Shown here: positions 32,417 through 41,525 of the stretch, one piece after another
Numbering within the stretch: position 1 is the stretch's first letter
Layout: every line of letters begins with the position of its first letter
NCBI RefSeq assembly: GCF_032818155.1
Contig: NZ_CP102590.1
Coordinates: 682,001-746,000, forward strand
From: Niallia taxi
GTDB taxonomy: Bacteria > Bacillota > Bacilli > Bacillales > Cytobacillaceae
DNA: 64,000 bases
Direction of reading: 5' to 3'
Notes under the pieces: model-generated
Seen by the model: the letters and a program-made list of their open reading frames with translations, nothing else
Databases searched by the model: none
What the model was told of the DNA's origin: nothing
Translations under genes and position numbers: made by a program

Positions 32417-33562
32417 ATGATATTAAGAATTATTATATTTTCGGTTTTTGCGTTTCAATTAATTATTAATATTACTCGGCCAATTATCACGCTATATGCT
32501 TCTAACTTGGGCTCAAATACATTTGAAATAGGCATTTTAACGGCTGCATTTGCTTTTTTCCCACTGCTATTTGCCTTACAGGCTGGCAGAATAGCGGATA
32601 AGTATGGTGATCGCTATCCAGTTATCTTTGGGATGATTGGATTAGCTGTTGGGATGTTTTTTCCATACTTCTTCACCACGATTTGGGCGCTTTATATTAG
32701 TCAGTTTATTGTTGGGATATCCAATATCTTTATCGCTGTGTCCTTGCAAAATGTAATTGGAAATATTGCTACTGAATCAAATCGAGATCAGTATTTCAGT
32801 ATGTTTGGCATGGCAGTTGCAGCAGCCTCGTTAATAGGACCGATTCTAGGAGGCTATATTTCCGAACATTATAACTATAATAGTGTGTTTCTCGTTTCCC
32901 TCCTATTAGCTATTTTCCCAATTTTCATAAGCTTTAAGGTTCCTGCCATAAAAAAGGACGTGAGTGAAAAGAAAAGCATCATCGAGTCAATCGGCCTATT
33001 AAAAATCCCTTTACTGAAGAAGGCTTTATTTTCAAGCGCTTTAGTCTTATACTCCAAGGATATTTTCGTTGCCTACTTTCCAATTCTTGCAAAGGAAGCA
33101 GATTTATCTAATTCCCAAATAGGGCTCGTTATTTCCTTACAAGGATTAGCAATGATTATTATTCGGTTTGTTTTACCAAGACTTCTTATACTAATGAGCA
33201 GGGACTTCATTTTATTTATTTCCGTCATCTTGGCAGGGGCCTCTTTTCTGCTAATTCCATTTACAGGCAGTCTGATTTTTTATTGTGTATTTAGCTGCTT
33301 AATGGGGTTTGGACTTGGTTGTGGCCAGCCATTATCCCTAACCACTACTTATAACGCTTCCCCGTTAAACAGAACTGGTGAAGTGCTTGGTTTACGACTA
33401 TCTACCAATAGATTATCTCAATTAATAGCACCAATATTCTTTGGCCTTGTCGGCTCATGGATGGGCATTCTGTCTGTGTTTATTTTTAGTGGCTTTTTCT
33501 TAATTGGCGGGTCTTGGTTTTTAAAAGAAAATAAAACTGGTTCTATTCAAATAAACAAATAA
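32417..33562 (+). CDS. MFS transporter
   Basis: 381 aa, about 12 membrane segments; ATG 32417 behind GGGGAG. MFS signature GRIADKYGDRYPVIFG between TM2 and TM3 and GPILGGYISEHYNYNSVF near TM5. Member of the general sugar/drug MFS; substrate not readable. Its position after the RraA-like gene suggests uptake or efflux of a pathway acid, perhaps an alternative to the CitMHS transporter. Confidence 0.85.
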   Translation: MILRIIIFSVFAFQLIINITRPIITLYASNLGSNTFEIGILTAAFAFFPLLFALQAGRIADKYGDRYPVIFGMIGLAVGMFFPYFFTTIWALYISQFIVGISNIFIAVSLQNVIGNIATESNRDQYFSMFGMAVAAASLIGPILGGYISEHYNYNSVFLVSLLLAIFPIFISFKVPAIKKDVSEKKSIIESIGLLKIPLLKKALFSSALVLYSKDIFVAYFPILAKEADLSNSQIGLVISLQGLAMIIIRFVLPRLLILMSRDFILFISVILAGASFLLIPFTGSLIFYCVFSCLMGFGLGCGQPLSLTTTYNASPLNRTGEVLGLRLSTNRLSQLIAPIFFGLVGSWMGILSVFIFSGFFLIGGSWFLKENKTGSIQINK

Positions 33563-33568
33563 TAAAAG

Positions 33569-33597
33569 GATAAGCTGGGTCAGCTTATCTTTTTTGT
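33569..33597. terminator. Bidirectional terminator MFS / methyltransferase
   Basis: GATAAGCTG / CAGCTTATC, 9-bp stem with GGT loop, A-rich before and T6 after, between convergent stops. Confidence 0.85.
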
Positions 33598-33599
33598 GT

Positions 33600-34385
33600 T
33601 TACTTTTTTTCCAACAATGCAATCCATTCGTCGAGTTTAAAGGAATGGATTGCATTTTGTGTCAGTTGAAAACCGAAATAATCCTTCACCTGTTTTTCGG
33701 CATTTTGTATGTACTGTGCTACTTTTGAGATTTCCTCTTCCGAACTAGTTGTTCGTTCGACCCAGCCTTGGTATTCTAGTTGTTTTTTTCTTACTTTGGA
33801 TTTCAAAAGAACAAAACCTGCTTCATCTATCCAGTTTTGCCATTCATTCTGTGAATAGCAGCGAACATGGCTGTTATCTCTCAGCTGTTCTAAAGTATTA
33901 ATAAAATTATCTAGCTGAGGATCTACTGGTGCAATATTATCAACTAATAACAGCCTTCCGCCCTGCTTTAATACCCTGTGTGCTTCCTTTATAAATTCCT
34001 TCACATTTGGAAAATGATGTGCAGCAATTCTGCATGTAACTAGATCAAAGGAGTCGTCTAAGAATGGTAAGCTTTCTGCATCTGCGACAATGTAATTAAC
34101 GTTGGAAGCAGATAAATCCACAAAACGCTTCGCTTCTTTTAGCATTTCCCTTGTGATATCAGTTGCTATAACTTGGTTAACCTGTGGAGCTAAAAGCTTT
34201 GTTACATGTCCGCCGCCTGTTGCAATATCAAGTACAGTCCAACTCTTTTTGGGCTCAGTCCACTCAAGCAACATTTTTAAGTCTTCCCCAGATGAATGGC
34301 TTTTACTTTCTACATATTTTTTGGCGTTTGCCCCGAATTGCTGCTGTACTTTCGACTTTATTTCACTGGAATTATGATCATTCAT
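33600..34385 (-). CDS. Class I SAM-dependent methyltransferase
   Basis: 261 aa from ATG 34385 (MNDHNSSEIK) behind GAGGTGAGGA. Motif I VLDIATGGGHVTKLLA (about 48-63), ATDITREML, motif II VADAESLPFLDDSFDLVTCRIAAHHF and post-motif RVLKQGGRLLLVD. It resembles Bacillus YcgJ and ubiE-like enzymes. Acceptor unknown. Monocistronic. Confidence 0.88.
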   Translation of the reverse strand: MNDHNSSEIKSKVQQQFGANAKKYVESKSHSSGEDLKMLLEWTEPKKSWTVLDIATGGGHVTKLLAPQVNQVIATDITREMLKEAKRFVDLSASNVNYIVADAESLPFLDDSFDLVTCRIAAHHFPNVKEFIKEAHRVLKQGGRLLLVDNIAPVDPQLDNFINTLEQLRDNSHVRCYSQNEWQNWIDEAGFVLLKSKVRKKQLEYQGWVERTTSSEEEISKVAQYIQNAEKQVKDYFGFQLTQNAIHSFKLDEWIALLEKK

Positions 34386-34486
34386 TCTCCTCACCTCTCT
34401 TTATACTATATAACTAATTATTCATTGTTTATCATCGAAAATAATTATCGGTAAGGATAAGTTTTCGTTATTACACAAAAAAAAGC

Positions 34487-34499
34487 TGCCAATATGGCA
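34487..34499 (-). terminator. Small terminator after the 38-codon gene
   Basis: TGCCA / TGGCA with a 3-nt loop; minus strand continues GCTTTTTTTTG. Short stem but good U-tail. Confidence 0.55.
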
Positions 34500-34517
34500 A
34501 CTGAATATCTTCTAACA

Positions 34518-34634
34518 TTAAGAAACATCCTTATCCTGTGTAAAGAAAAAAATAAAGATAACAATTGGCAAGGCGATCAGAAACAAACTGGTTTTATTTG
34601 CACCTTTAATTGTTGGTAAATCCGTTAAAGCCAT
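34518..34634 (-). CDS. Small single-pass membrane protein, 38 aa
   Basis: ATG 34634 behind GAGGTG at proper spacing; stop TAA at 34518. The product starts MALTDLPTIKGANK and has one hydrophobic helix (about 16-32) ending in a TQDKDVS tail. It begins 14 bp after the stop of the 151-aa gene and is followed by a terminator, so the two are probably cotranscribed. Function unknown. Confidence 0.6.
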   Translation of the reverse strand: MALTDLPTIKGANKTSLFLIALPIVIFIFFFTQDKDVS

Positions 34635-34648
34635 TTGCGTTCACCTCG

Positions 34649-35104
34649 TTAGCACTTTTTTAATTTTTCCAATAATGTATGATCGATAATGTAACTGGAG
34701 TTCACAATTTCATTAAGCTCCCTTTGATTCTTTTTTAAATACGGTAATACGGGTACTACCTTCTCCCTGCCTAATAGTGGACCGCTTATACTTAAAGAAA
34801 ATCTTGCATCAGAGGAAATAAAAAGCCCCACAAGGTTTATTTCGTCTTTTATTAAAAGAATAGCCACTAAGATATCAATAACATCTAGCGAAAAGTTAAA
34901 CAAATGATTCTTCCCTTTTCCTTCTAACCTCGAAACTCCTGTAATCGGACCACCAACGGTTACCCCAAAATAACCTGGCCCAAAGTAAATTCTTGTTAAT
35001 GTTATTTGTCCCGTTAATAATAGGGCGGCAATAATGAGATCAAGATCCCGTTGTATTTCTCTAATAACAGCACTATCTAACATTGCTTTTTCTTCCAATT
35101 TCAT
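34649..35104 (-). CDS. Conserved-looking protein of unknown function, 151 aa
   Basis: Taken from ATG 35104 (MKLEEKAMLD), with TAGGTG upstream; ATG 35083 (MLDSAVIR) is also possible. Glycine-rich N-terminal half (IYFGPGYFGVTVGGPITG) and a similar SISGPLLGRE segment near residue 110, suggesting an internal duplication of a FxVxxxGPxxG unit. No family recognised. Could be coat- or envelope-associated; nothing proves that. Confidence 0.6.
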   Translation of the reverse strand: MKLEEKAMLDSAVIREIQRDLDLIIAALLLTGQITLTRIYFGPGYFGVTVGGPITGVSRLEGKGKNHLFNFSLDVIDILVAILLIKDEINLVGLFISSDARFSLSISGPLLGREKVVPVLPYLKKNQRELNEIVNSSYIIDHTLLEKLKKC

Positions 35105-35288
35105 GATATTCAGCACCTACGAACCGACATATGTTAGTTATATGCCTAGAACCAAAAATGGTTCCTGCAAGGTCGTTTATCTGTAATAGATGGACTGTCC
35201 AAAACCTGTTTCCATTTCTTAACTATTTAATAAAGCTTACATAAAAATTAGGCTATTATCCCAAACTGATAATAGGGAGGGTTTGCAA

Positions 35289-36164
35289 ATGTTACTTAGT
35301 TGGATGCTTGCACTTTTAATTTATACGCAGCAGGAAAATGTACAAGATAACTTAATTATTACGAACAAGGGCGATGAAATGTACGTTGTAAATCGGTCTA
35401 ACTTTTCCATGCAGTTCCCTATACTGCCTTTTATAGACACGAAAAAAGTGAAAGACTTTATGGATGAAATAGATGAGCAAGTAAGCAAAAAACCTAAAAA
35501 TGCTTCTTTGGACGCTAACGGAAATATTACATCAGAACAAGTTGGCTATCGCTTAAACAGAAGAGTTTTCACAGAGGAAATGCTTTCTTATTTTTTTAAT
35601 AAAGGCACATCGACTATAGAGCTGCCGATAGTCGCTAATTATCCTCGGGTGGACAGTGAGTTACTTGGAAACATTAAAGGGGAAAAGATTGGGGAATATA
35701 TAACATTTTATAATCCTTACAATAAACAAAGAAAAAATAATATTGACCTCGCAGCAAAGGCAATCAATAATTATGTTCTATTTCCAGGAGAGGTGTTTTC
35801 CTTTAATAAGGTGGTTGGAGAAAGAACGGTTGATAGAGGATATATGCCTTCAACTGCAATCGTTAACGGGGAATATTCTGAAGAATTCGGCGGAGGAATT
35901 TGCCAAGTTTCCTCTACGCTTTTTAATGCTGTCGATAGTGCAGGTTTAAATATTGTGAAGCGCTTTACACACAGTAAAGGGGTTGCGTACGTTCCAGTTA
36001 ACAGGGATGCAACAGTAAGCTGGGATGGACCGGATTTTATCTTTAAAAATGATTATAATCAGCCTATCCTCATCCTTGCAAAAGCAGTTAATAACCATGT
36101 AAAAGTTGAGATTTATTCATCTGATGTAATTACATATACGCCTAAAAAAATTCCATATCTTTAA
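35289..36164 (+). CDS. VanW-family protein
   Basis: 291 aa from ATG 35289, correctly spaced from GGGAGGG (an in-frame TTG at 35283 is too close). Hydrophobic N-terminus (MLLSWMLALLIYTQQ), then a VanW domain: LFPGEVFSFNKVVGERTVDRGY (in part), EFGGGICQVSSTLFNA and the RFTHSKGVAYVPVNRDATVSW segment. Found in glycopeptide-resistance and cell-wall loci and in Bacillus cores; biochemical role unknown. No van genes are near. Confidence 0.88.
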   Translation: MLLSWMLALLIYTQQENVQDNLIITNKGDEMYVVNRSNFSMQFPILPFIDTKKVKDFMDEIDEQVSKKPKNASLDANGNITSEQVGYRLNRRVFTEEMLSYFFNKGTSTIELPIVANYPRVDSELLGNIKGEKIGEYITFYNPYNKQRKNNIDLAAKAINNYVLFPGEVFSFNKVVGERTVDRGYMPSTAIVNGEYSEEFGGGICQVSSTLFNAVDSAGLNIVKRFTHSKGVAYVPVNRDATVSWDGPDFIFKNDYNQPILILAKAVNNHVKVEIYSSDVITYTPKKIPYL

Positions 36165-36214
36165 TAGTTAAAAACAAAAATTATTTCAGACGTATTTAAG
36201 ATTTTTGGCTCTCT

Positions 36215-36649
36215 TCAATTACTTGTCACGATAAGTTCTTTTGTATTGATATCATAAATTGCATAGCTTATTTCCCACATATGATCCTTTGTGACGGTTA
36301 TTGCACAATAATAGGGTATATTCCTACCATAGGCGTCAAGCTGTGGAATTTCTTTAAATGAATAAATGTCGTTTGAATTTTGCATGATAAAGTCCACCAT
36401 AGTAGACCTCCCAGCGGAATCTACTTCAATTACACACTTTCCTTTAACGACATCATATTCTTTAAACAGCATGTATTTTAAGCTTGGCAAAAACACTATT
36501 AAAATTAAAGTGCCTAAAACAATTGCTCCACTGGCTTTTCCTATCTTTATAAAAGGATAGGTCTTTTTTCGATACATTTGAATAAAGGAATAAACCGAAA
36601 AAATTACCAGCAAGAAGCCAACACAAAGGCCGAAATAATATACAAGCAT
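36215..36649 (-). CDS. Small membrane protein of unknown function
   Basis: 144 aa from ATG 36649 (MLVYYFGLCV), which has GGAAGTGAG upstream; the earlier ATG 36667 has none. Two membrane helices (about 2-24 and 38-58), then an extracytoplasmic domain of about 85 aa with two Cys (KGKCVIEV, YYCAIT). Function unknown. Confidence 0.6.
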   Translation of the reverse strand: MLVYYFGLCVGFLLVIFSVYSFIQMYRKKTYPFIKIGKASGAIVLGTLILIVFLPSLKYMLFKEYDVVKGKCVIEVDSAGRSTMVDFIMQNSNDIYSFKEIPQLDAYGRNIPYYCAITVTKDHMWEISYAIYDINTKELIVTSN

Positions 36650-36742
36650 TTTCTCACTTCCCAGCATACTAACAAATTAAAGCAAGTGACCCGTAGGCGG
36701 CTTATTAAGATTAAACATTTAACCAAATTTCTAACAGCAGGA

Positions 36743-37144
36743 TTATAAACAATCACTCACCAATTCCTCAAGAAAAAGTGTCAATTCTTGTTCGATTTCT
36801 TCTACAGTTTCATCGATTAGTTCTCCTGTGATCTTACTGCCCGGTATCCATCGTCCTATTGGTACACCCAAAAAGGTACAATTACATTCCCAGATATAAA
36901 TGATATGTATATCTAAAGGTTCCCCTTCGCTTTCACTTATGCCTACTGAAATGGAGGAATTGTAACCAGGGATAAATGAATCATTTCCTTCGATTACAAA
37001 TTCAGCTTCAAGTAATAGTCCTTCCTCCATTAAAATAGGCTTCTTTTTCTTTACGTATTCTTTTACAAAAATAGTTAAGACTTTTTCTTTATTTTTTATT
37101 AGCTTCCTCAAATCACTATTAAATTCTTTTTGAGGATATTTCAT
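36743..37144 (-). CDS. Hypothetical cytoplasmic protein, 133 aa
   Basis: ATG 37144, weak ribosome site (AAGTGATGTGAT). Lys-rich N-terminus, then acidic beta-rich sequence with IWECNCTFLGVPIGRW and an acidic C-terminal helix. Composition and codon use are like its neighbours. No family recognised; may belong to an imm/SMI-like group of small acidic proteins but without clear motif. Confidence 0.55.
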   Translation of the reverse strand: MKYPQKEFNSDLRKLIKNKEKVLTIFVKEYVKKKKPILMEEGLLLEAEFVIEGNDSFIPGYNSSISVGISESEGEPLDIHIIYIWECNCTFLGVPIGRWIPGSKITGELIDETVEEIEQELTLFLEELVSDCL

Positions 37145-37190
37145 TAAACTATCACATCACTTTTTTTATTTCACATAAAAATCAAATCTG

Positions 37191-38018
37191 CTAGTCCACA
37201 TAATGCTTCTTAAAGTCTGGATGAATGGAAAATTTGCGGCGCAGCTGAGTGAGATTTTTCCCGAAGCTTTCCTCTAATAGTTCTCTGTGCTTCGCCATAA
37301 TTTCCATAAGATATAAATCGTGAATCATCACTTCTGTTATTGGCATCACTAATCCAACATGCATTGTCCATGCTGCACGGCTATCATCACCAAGTGAGAC
37401 AATTCCTGCAACTACTTCCGAGTCATCGCCACTGATTACAATCCATCTTCCGCCATACTCATCTGTAATGGCATCACCCATATAATGCAGATATACGTTA
37501 GCGAAATCAGAAACAATTTCCCCGTACGCAATAATCGTTACGTTGACCCCTCTTGCGGCTGCTTGTTTTAGTTCAGCCTCCAGCACTTCGTATTCCTCTT
37601 TCCAAACCTCAAGTAAAATTCGTGTGGAGGAAGATGAAATACAAGCTTTTACCTTATCGAGTATTTCACTTCGACCCATAATGTTCCAAATGTTCTCACG
37701 GTCATTTGCAGAGTTCTCAAACTGAGCTAATGATTTTTCGGCAAGCTCAAAATTCTCTTCCGCTTTTTGTCTGCGGTTTCTAATTAGCTCCTTCGCAGGC
37801 ACTGGTGTGTACTGCGGCGTATTACCTAGACTAACTAAAATATCACCTCTGCTTGTAAGATTGTCCAGTACTTCATATATGCGCGAACGCGGGACACCGG
37901 AATTTTTTGCGACAGCATAGCCTGTTAATGGTGAATCCTGTAAAAGTGTGAGATATGCTTTTGCTTCATACTCTGTAAAATGAAGATTTTTTAATGTTTC
38001 GAGAATGTTTTCTTTCAT
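37191..38018 (-). CDS. TrmB-family transcriptional regulator
   Basis: 275 aa from ATG 38018 (MKENILETLK) behind GGATGGAGG. N-terminal winged helix (LHFTEYEAKAYLTLL, then SGVPRSRIYEVLDNLTSRG) and a C-terminal phospholipase-D-like TrmB domain (about 110-250). Divergent from lysE, 138 bp away; the intergenic GTAACTA..TAGTTAC-like repeats (38048-38125) would suit an operator. It probably controls the exporter in response to a small ligand. Confidence 0.85.
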   Translation of the reverse strand: MKENILETLKNLHFTEYEAKAYLTLLQDSPLTGYAVAKNSGVPRSRIYEVLDNLTSRGDILVSLGNTPQYTPVPAKELIRNRRQKAEENFELAEKSLAQFENSANDRENIWNIMGRSEILDKVKACISSSSTRILLEVWKEEYEVLEAELKQAAARGVNVTIIAYGEIVSDFANVYLHYMGDAITDEYGGRWIVISGDDSEVVAGIVSLGDDSRAAWTMHVGLVMPITEVMIHDLYLMEIMAKHRELLEESFGKNLTQLRRKFSIHPDFKKHYVD

Positions 38019-38156
38019 AAAGCCTCCATCCAATAGTCGCTATGTTTGTAACTAATATTTTAACAAAATCTGTTGATTATTTCCAAATCAATCTGCTATA
38101 CTCATTTAAAAGTAGTTACCTAAGTAGTCACTATCAAAAAAAGGGGGAAATGTAAC

Positions 38157-38786
38157 ATGGATAGCTTATTAACATATGTAACAATTGCTGCGATGATGGT
38201 TATTATTCCGGGAGCTGATACAATGCTGCTTGTAAAAAACACGCTAGGTTATGGTGCGAAGGCAGGACGCTTCACTGTACTGGGGATGGCAACTGGATTA
38301 TGCTTTTGGACACTTATTGCAATTCTTGGGTTAGCGGTTGTTATTGCAAAATCTGTGATTCTTTTCAGTACCATTAAATATTTAGGGGCTGCTTACTTAA
38401 TTTACTTAGGAATTAGAAGCTTCTTTACTAAAAGCGTCTTCTCTTTAAAGGAAATCCAAGCACAAGCAAATGCACCAATAAAGTCCTCAAAACGTTATAA
38501 TAAAGAGGCTTTTATGCAGGCGTTGCTGAGCAATGTTCTTAATCCAAAGACTGTTTTAGTTTACATAACAATCATGCCGCAATTTATCAATCTGAAGGAA
38601 AATGTGAACGAGCAGCTGATTATTTTAGCTCTCATCCTGACATCACTTGCTGTTGTATGGTTCTTATTTCTTGTTCAGCTTATTGATTATGCGAAAAAAT
38701 GGTTGAATAATTCTAAATTCCAAAAAATCTTCCAGAAGTCGACGGGAATTATGTTAGTTGCTTTTGGAGTTAAAACAGGAATTTAA
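38157..38786 (+). CDS. LysE/RhtB-family amino-acid exporter
   Basis: 209 aa, about 6 membrane segments; ATG 38157 behind AAGGGGGAAA. LysE signature: IPGADTMLLVKNTLGYGAKAGR (first part), GAAYLIYLGIRSF, LLSNVLNPKTVLVYI. It exports amino acids or related metabolites. Divergent partner is the TrmB regulator. Confidence 0.9.
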   Translation: MDSLLTYVTIAAMMVIIPGADTMLLVKNTLGYGAKAGRFTVLGMATGLCFWTLIAILGLAVVIAKSVILFSTIKYLGAAYLIYLGIRSFFTKSVFSLKEIQAQANAPIKSSKRYNKEAFMQALLSNVLNPKTVLVYITIMPQFINLKENVNEQLIILALILTSLAVVWFLFLVQLIDYAKKWLNNSKFQKIFQKSTGIMLVAFGVKTGI

Positions 38787-38804
38787 ACCTTAAGTTTATT
38801 ATTT

Positions 38805-38835
38805 CCGTTCAGAGAATCATCTGGACGGTTTTTTT
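38805..38835 (+). terminator. Terminator of lysE
   Basis: CCGTTCAGA / TCTGGACGG, 9-bp stem with one G-T pair, then T7. Confidence 0.8.
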
Positions 38836-38923
38836 ATTATGTACACTACATAGATTTTCTTTACACTTGACAATAACTTTGTTATGATAAACCAAGTTCC
38901 AATATAAGGAAGGATGTAAAGAC

Positions 38924-39145
38924 ATGGTTTTACTTATTATCTTTGGACTATGCCTCGTTTATTTATTACCATTAGCTTATATGTTTTTTAAGACTGACAG
39001 TTTTTTTGTTAAGATTATTTCTTTTTTTGTAGCTATATCATCTGTCGCTGTTGCCCTTATTATCATGTGTGTATTACAGAACTTTGATATATTTTCAGAT
39101 GATCGCTTCATGCACTTCTTTTACATAAATAACGTAAGTAATTAA
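38924..39145 (+). CDS. Small two-helix membrane protein, 73 aa
   Basis: ATG 38924 behind GGAAGG (10 nt). Two hydrophobic helices (about 2-22 and 29-52) and a short aromatic tail. A TTGACA-like box (38867-38872) and TATGATAAA (about 38882) precede it, so it seems to have its own promoter. Function unknown. Confidence 0.5.
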   Translation: MVLLIIFGLCLVYLLPLAYMFFKTDSFFVKIISFFVAISSVAVALIIMCVLQNFDIFSDDRFMHFFYINNVSN

Positions 39146-39245
39146 AGGATCCATATTTATTGCATTGCTTAACGGAGGCTTTCTCGTTGACGGTTAAATG
39201 AAGACTTACCGTATAGCGATGCAATAGACCTTAAAATTCCGCTAT

Positions 39246-39270
39246 AAAAAAGGATGCCTTATAGACATCC
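39246..39270 (-). terminator. Terminator of the serine hydrolase gene
   Basis: GGATG / CATCC hairpin, minus strand tail TTTTTTAT, 60 bp after the stop at 39332. Confidence 0.55.
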
Positions 39271-39331
39271 ACCGTACATACCTCTTATTACAATTTTTTT
39301 GTATTAGGTTTAAGATAATAAAGAAATTTAG

Positions 39332-41197
39332 TTAACTATAAAACTGCCATGTTAATAGTAAAAAAATCAGCATGCTAATCGAAAATATTGTTAATACATA
39401 AAAGCACTTCTGTAATTTTGTTAATTCAACCGTGTTCCACTTAAATAATATGAAACCAATAGTTATAGCAGCAATAACGGTTAAAATATAATTTATCATT
39501 ATCTGTGGTAGTACCTCAGCATAACCTCTATCACTATTACTTAGCATCCTTATTATTAATACCATTATGTTTACTATGAATGCTGTGCCAACAATGTTTA
39601 ATAGATATATCCATTTTCTAAGTTTTAAAATCAACTGTTTTCGCTTCTTAGTTAATAAACTTGTTATTATTAAAACAAAAGGAGAGATGATAAAGAAAAG
39701 GACGCAATATGCGAATAAAATTGCGCTGAATGCTAGCCAATAAGTGTTATTCTTCATTGGCAGATAATCAGAAATCGATGTATGAATTTGATTAACTGAA
39801 CCATCTTCGAATGAGAAATAAAGAACATTTGTCGGAATAAACATGGAATGACCTTTGTTCATTTTATAAACATATGGATATATTTGCGTGTAAATAGCTG
39901 TTTGCCCTGCCAAACTAACCTCTATATCAGTCTCATTCACTGATTTCACTACAAGCGGCATTAGCTTGTAATACACATTTAAGAAGCCACTTTCCATTTG
40001 TCTTGCAGTAATATATTTTCCTTCGGTTATTTTCGAATCTGGCAAGTCTGTTAATTTGACGTCATTTATTTCTCTCTCTCCAACTAATTCTTTCGTAAGC
40101 CCATATGTTAGATCAACCTCTCCTGCTTGATTCGTTAACACAATAACAGCAAAGTTTTCTTCCGGGACTATATGAAAATTACTGGAAAATGATGCCGTAT
40201 TACCTCCATGTGTGTATCCTTTTGACTTACCATGATATTCCCAAAAACCGTGAGCAATACCAGGAACATTTCTATTAACAGTATAACTTTGCTTAAACAT
40301 GCTACTTAACGTATTTTCGTTCTTAAATAAAACCGACTTCATAACCTGCGGCATCAACGCACGTGCAAATTCTGCTAAATCCTGTGCTGTTCCATTTATT
40401 CCTCCGCTCGGGTACATAGACATATAATAAGGTGTTGATGGTTTAAAATCCCCTTTTCCAAGCAGTTCATAACCATTCACTTTAGCCTTTGTTAACGGCT
40501 CTTTTACACCTAAATAGAACGTTGAGTCTGAAATCCCCAACTTTTGAAAAATATGTTCTTCCACATAATCACTAAATTCTTGTTCCGTAATTAATTGAAC
40601 AATATAAGCTGCCAGGCTTGTAGAATAATTGGAGTACGCCACAACTTCCCCAGGACGATAAATTTGGTTCGGCTCATGCTTTTTTAATCCTTCTTCTAAT
40701 GTTTTCATATGGTCATCTGTCGCATATCCTAAGTCAAATATCCATTCCTCAAAACCCGCTGTATGGTTCATTAAATTCAGCATGGTTATTGGATCCTCAT
40801 ATTTTAAATTGTGGAGAAATCCTTTAGGCAAGTAATTACTTATATCTTCATCCAACTTGATTTTCCCTTGTTCCTCTAATTGCATTACTGATACCCAAAC
40901 AAACAACTTACTTATGGAACCCCATTCAAAAACGGACGTATCCGGATTTATTTTCTGTTTCTTGTCAACATCTCCATAGCCATATCCTTTTGAAAAAATC
41001 ACTTCATTATTTTTTACGATAATAATGCCTGCACCAGCTGTTTCTTTACCAATATAGTCACTCACATAGTCATCAACAAAGCTCTCTATTTCAGTAAGTG
41101 GAATTCCTGACGGAGTTGTAAGTTCCTTTGCATAAAGTGTCTTTGGTACAAATAATGCAAATACTATGAGCAAAAATACAATAACTATTTTTTGCAT
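39332..41197 (-). CDS. Beta-lactamase-fold serine hydrolase with membrane C-terminus
   Basis: 621 aa; ATG 41197 behind AAGGGGG. Signal peptide (cleavage near YAKE, residue 24), then a class C beta-lactamase/PBP4*-type domain: S94-I-S-K97, YSNYS (about 190) and HGGNT (about 330). After a linker of about 120 aa there are 4-5 membrane helices (about 490-620). Such proteins act on D-amino-acid peptides or esters at the cell surface and some affect antibiotic tolerance. The fused membrane tail is seen in FmtA/PbpE-like relatives of Bacillaceae. Monocistronic. Confidence 0.85.
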   Translation of the reverse strand: MQKIVIVFLLIVFALFVPKTLYAKELTTPSGIPLTEIESFVDDYVSDYIGKETAGAGIIIVKNNEVIFSKGYGYGDVDKKQKINPDTSVFEWGSISKLFVWVSVMQLEEQGKIKLDEDISNYLPKGFLHNLKYEDPITMLNLMNHTAGFEEWIFDLGYATDDHMKTLEEGLKKHEPNQIYRPGEVVAYSNYSTSLAAYIVQLITEQEFSDYVEEHIFQKLGISDSTFYLGVKEPLTKAKVNGYELLGKGDFKPSTPYYMSMYPSGGINGTAQDLAEFARALMPQVMKSVLFKNENTLSSMFKQSYTVNRNVPGIAHGFWEYHGKSKGYTHGGNTASFSSNFHIVPEENFAVIVLTNQAGEVDLTYGLTKELVGEREINDVKLTDLPDSKITEGKYITARQMESGFLNVYYKLMPLVVKSVNETDIEVSLAGQTAIYTQIYPYVYKMNKGHSMFIPTNVLYFSFEDGSVNQIHTSISDYLPMKNNTYWLAFSAILFAYCVLFFIISPFVLIITSLLTKKRKQLILKLRKWIYLLNIVGTAFIVNIMVLIIRMLSNSDRGYAEVLPQIMINYILTVIAAITIGFILFKWNTVELTKLQKCFYVLTIFSISMLIFLLLTWQFYS

Positions 41198-41463
41198 ATT
41201 ACCCCCTTATTATTATGCGAAAAAGATACCGTAAAAATATCCAAATTTTCTGTTATTTTCATGTATAGTAATAAATACACTTTTGCGCATTAATTGGCAT
41301 TCTTCTCCCTTTAATTGTATCTGTAAATCATTTACAAGTAATCGACTACAAGACCTGTTCTTCTCTAAGCCTTTAGAAGTAGTAAATATATAAATTGAAA
41401 CTTTTTTTGGCAAGATGATAAATAAATGAGCACATATGTTAAGGAAGCTAGGTTCATATTCCA

Positions 41464-41488
41464 CAAAAAAAAGCCGCAACTAGCGGCT
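41464..41488 (-). terminator. Terminator of the EamA gene
   Basis: AGCCGC / GCGGCT stem, loop AACTA; minus strand tail TTTTTTTTG; 40 bp after the stop at 41526. Confidence 0.8.
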
Positions 41489-41525
41489 GACAAAAATAAT
41501 CCTATTTTAGAAGTCCAGCATTTGT

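Noticed and set aside
41213..41479. Minus-strand 88-codon frame between the hydrolase and EamA genes
   Set aside because: No ribosome site, runs through the EamA terminator, composition not protein-like.
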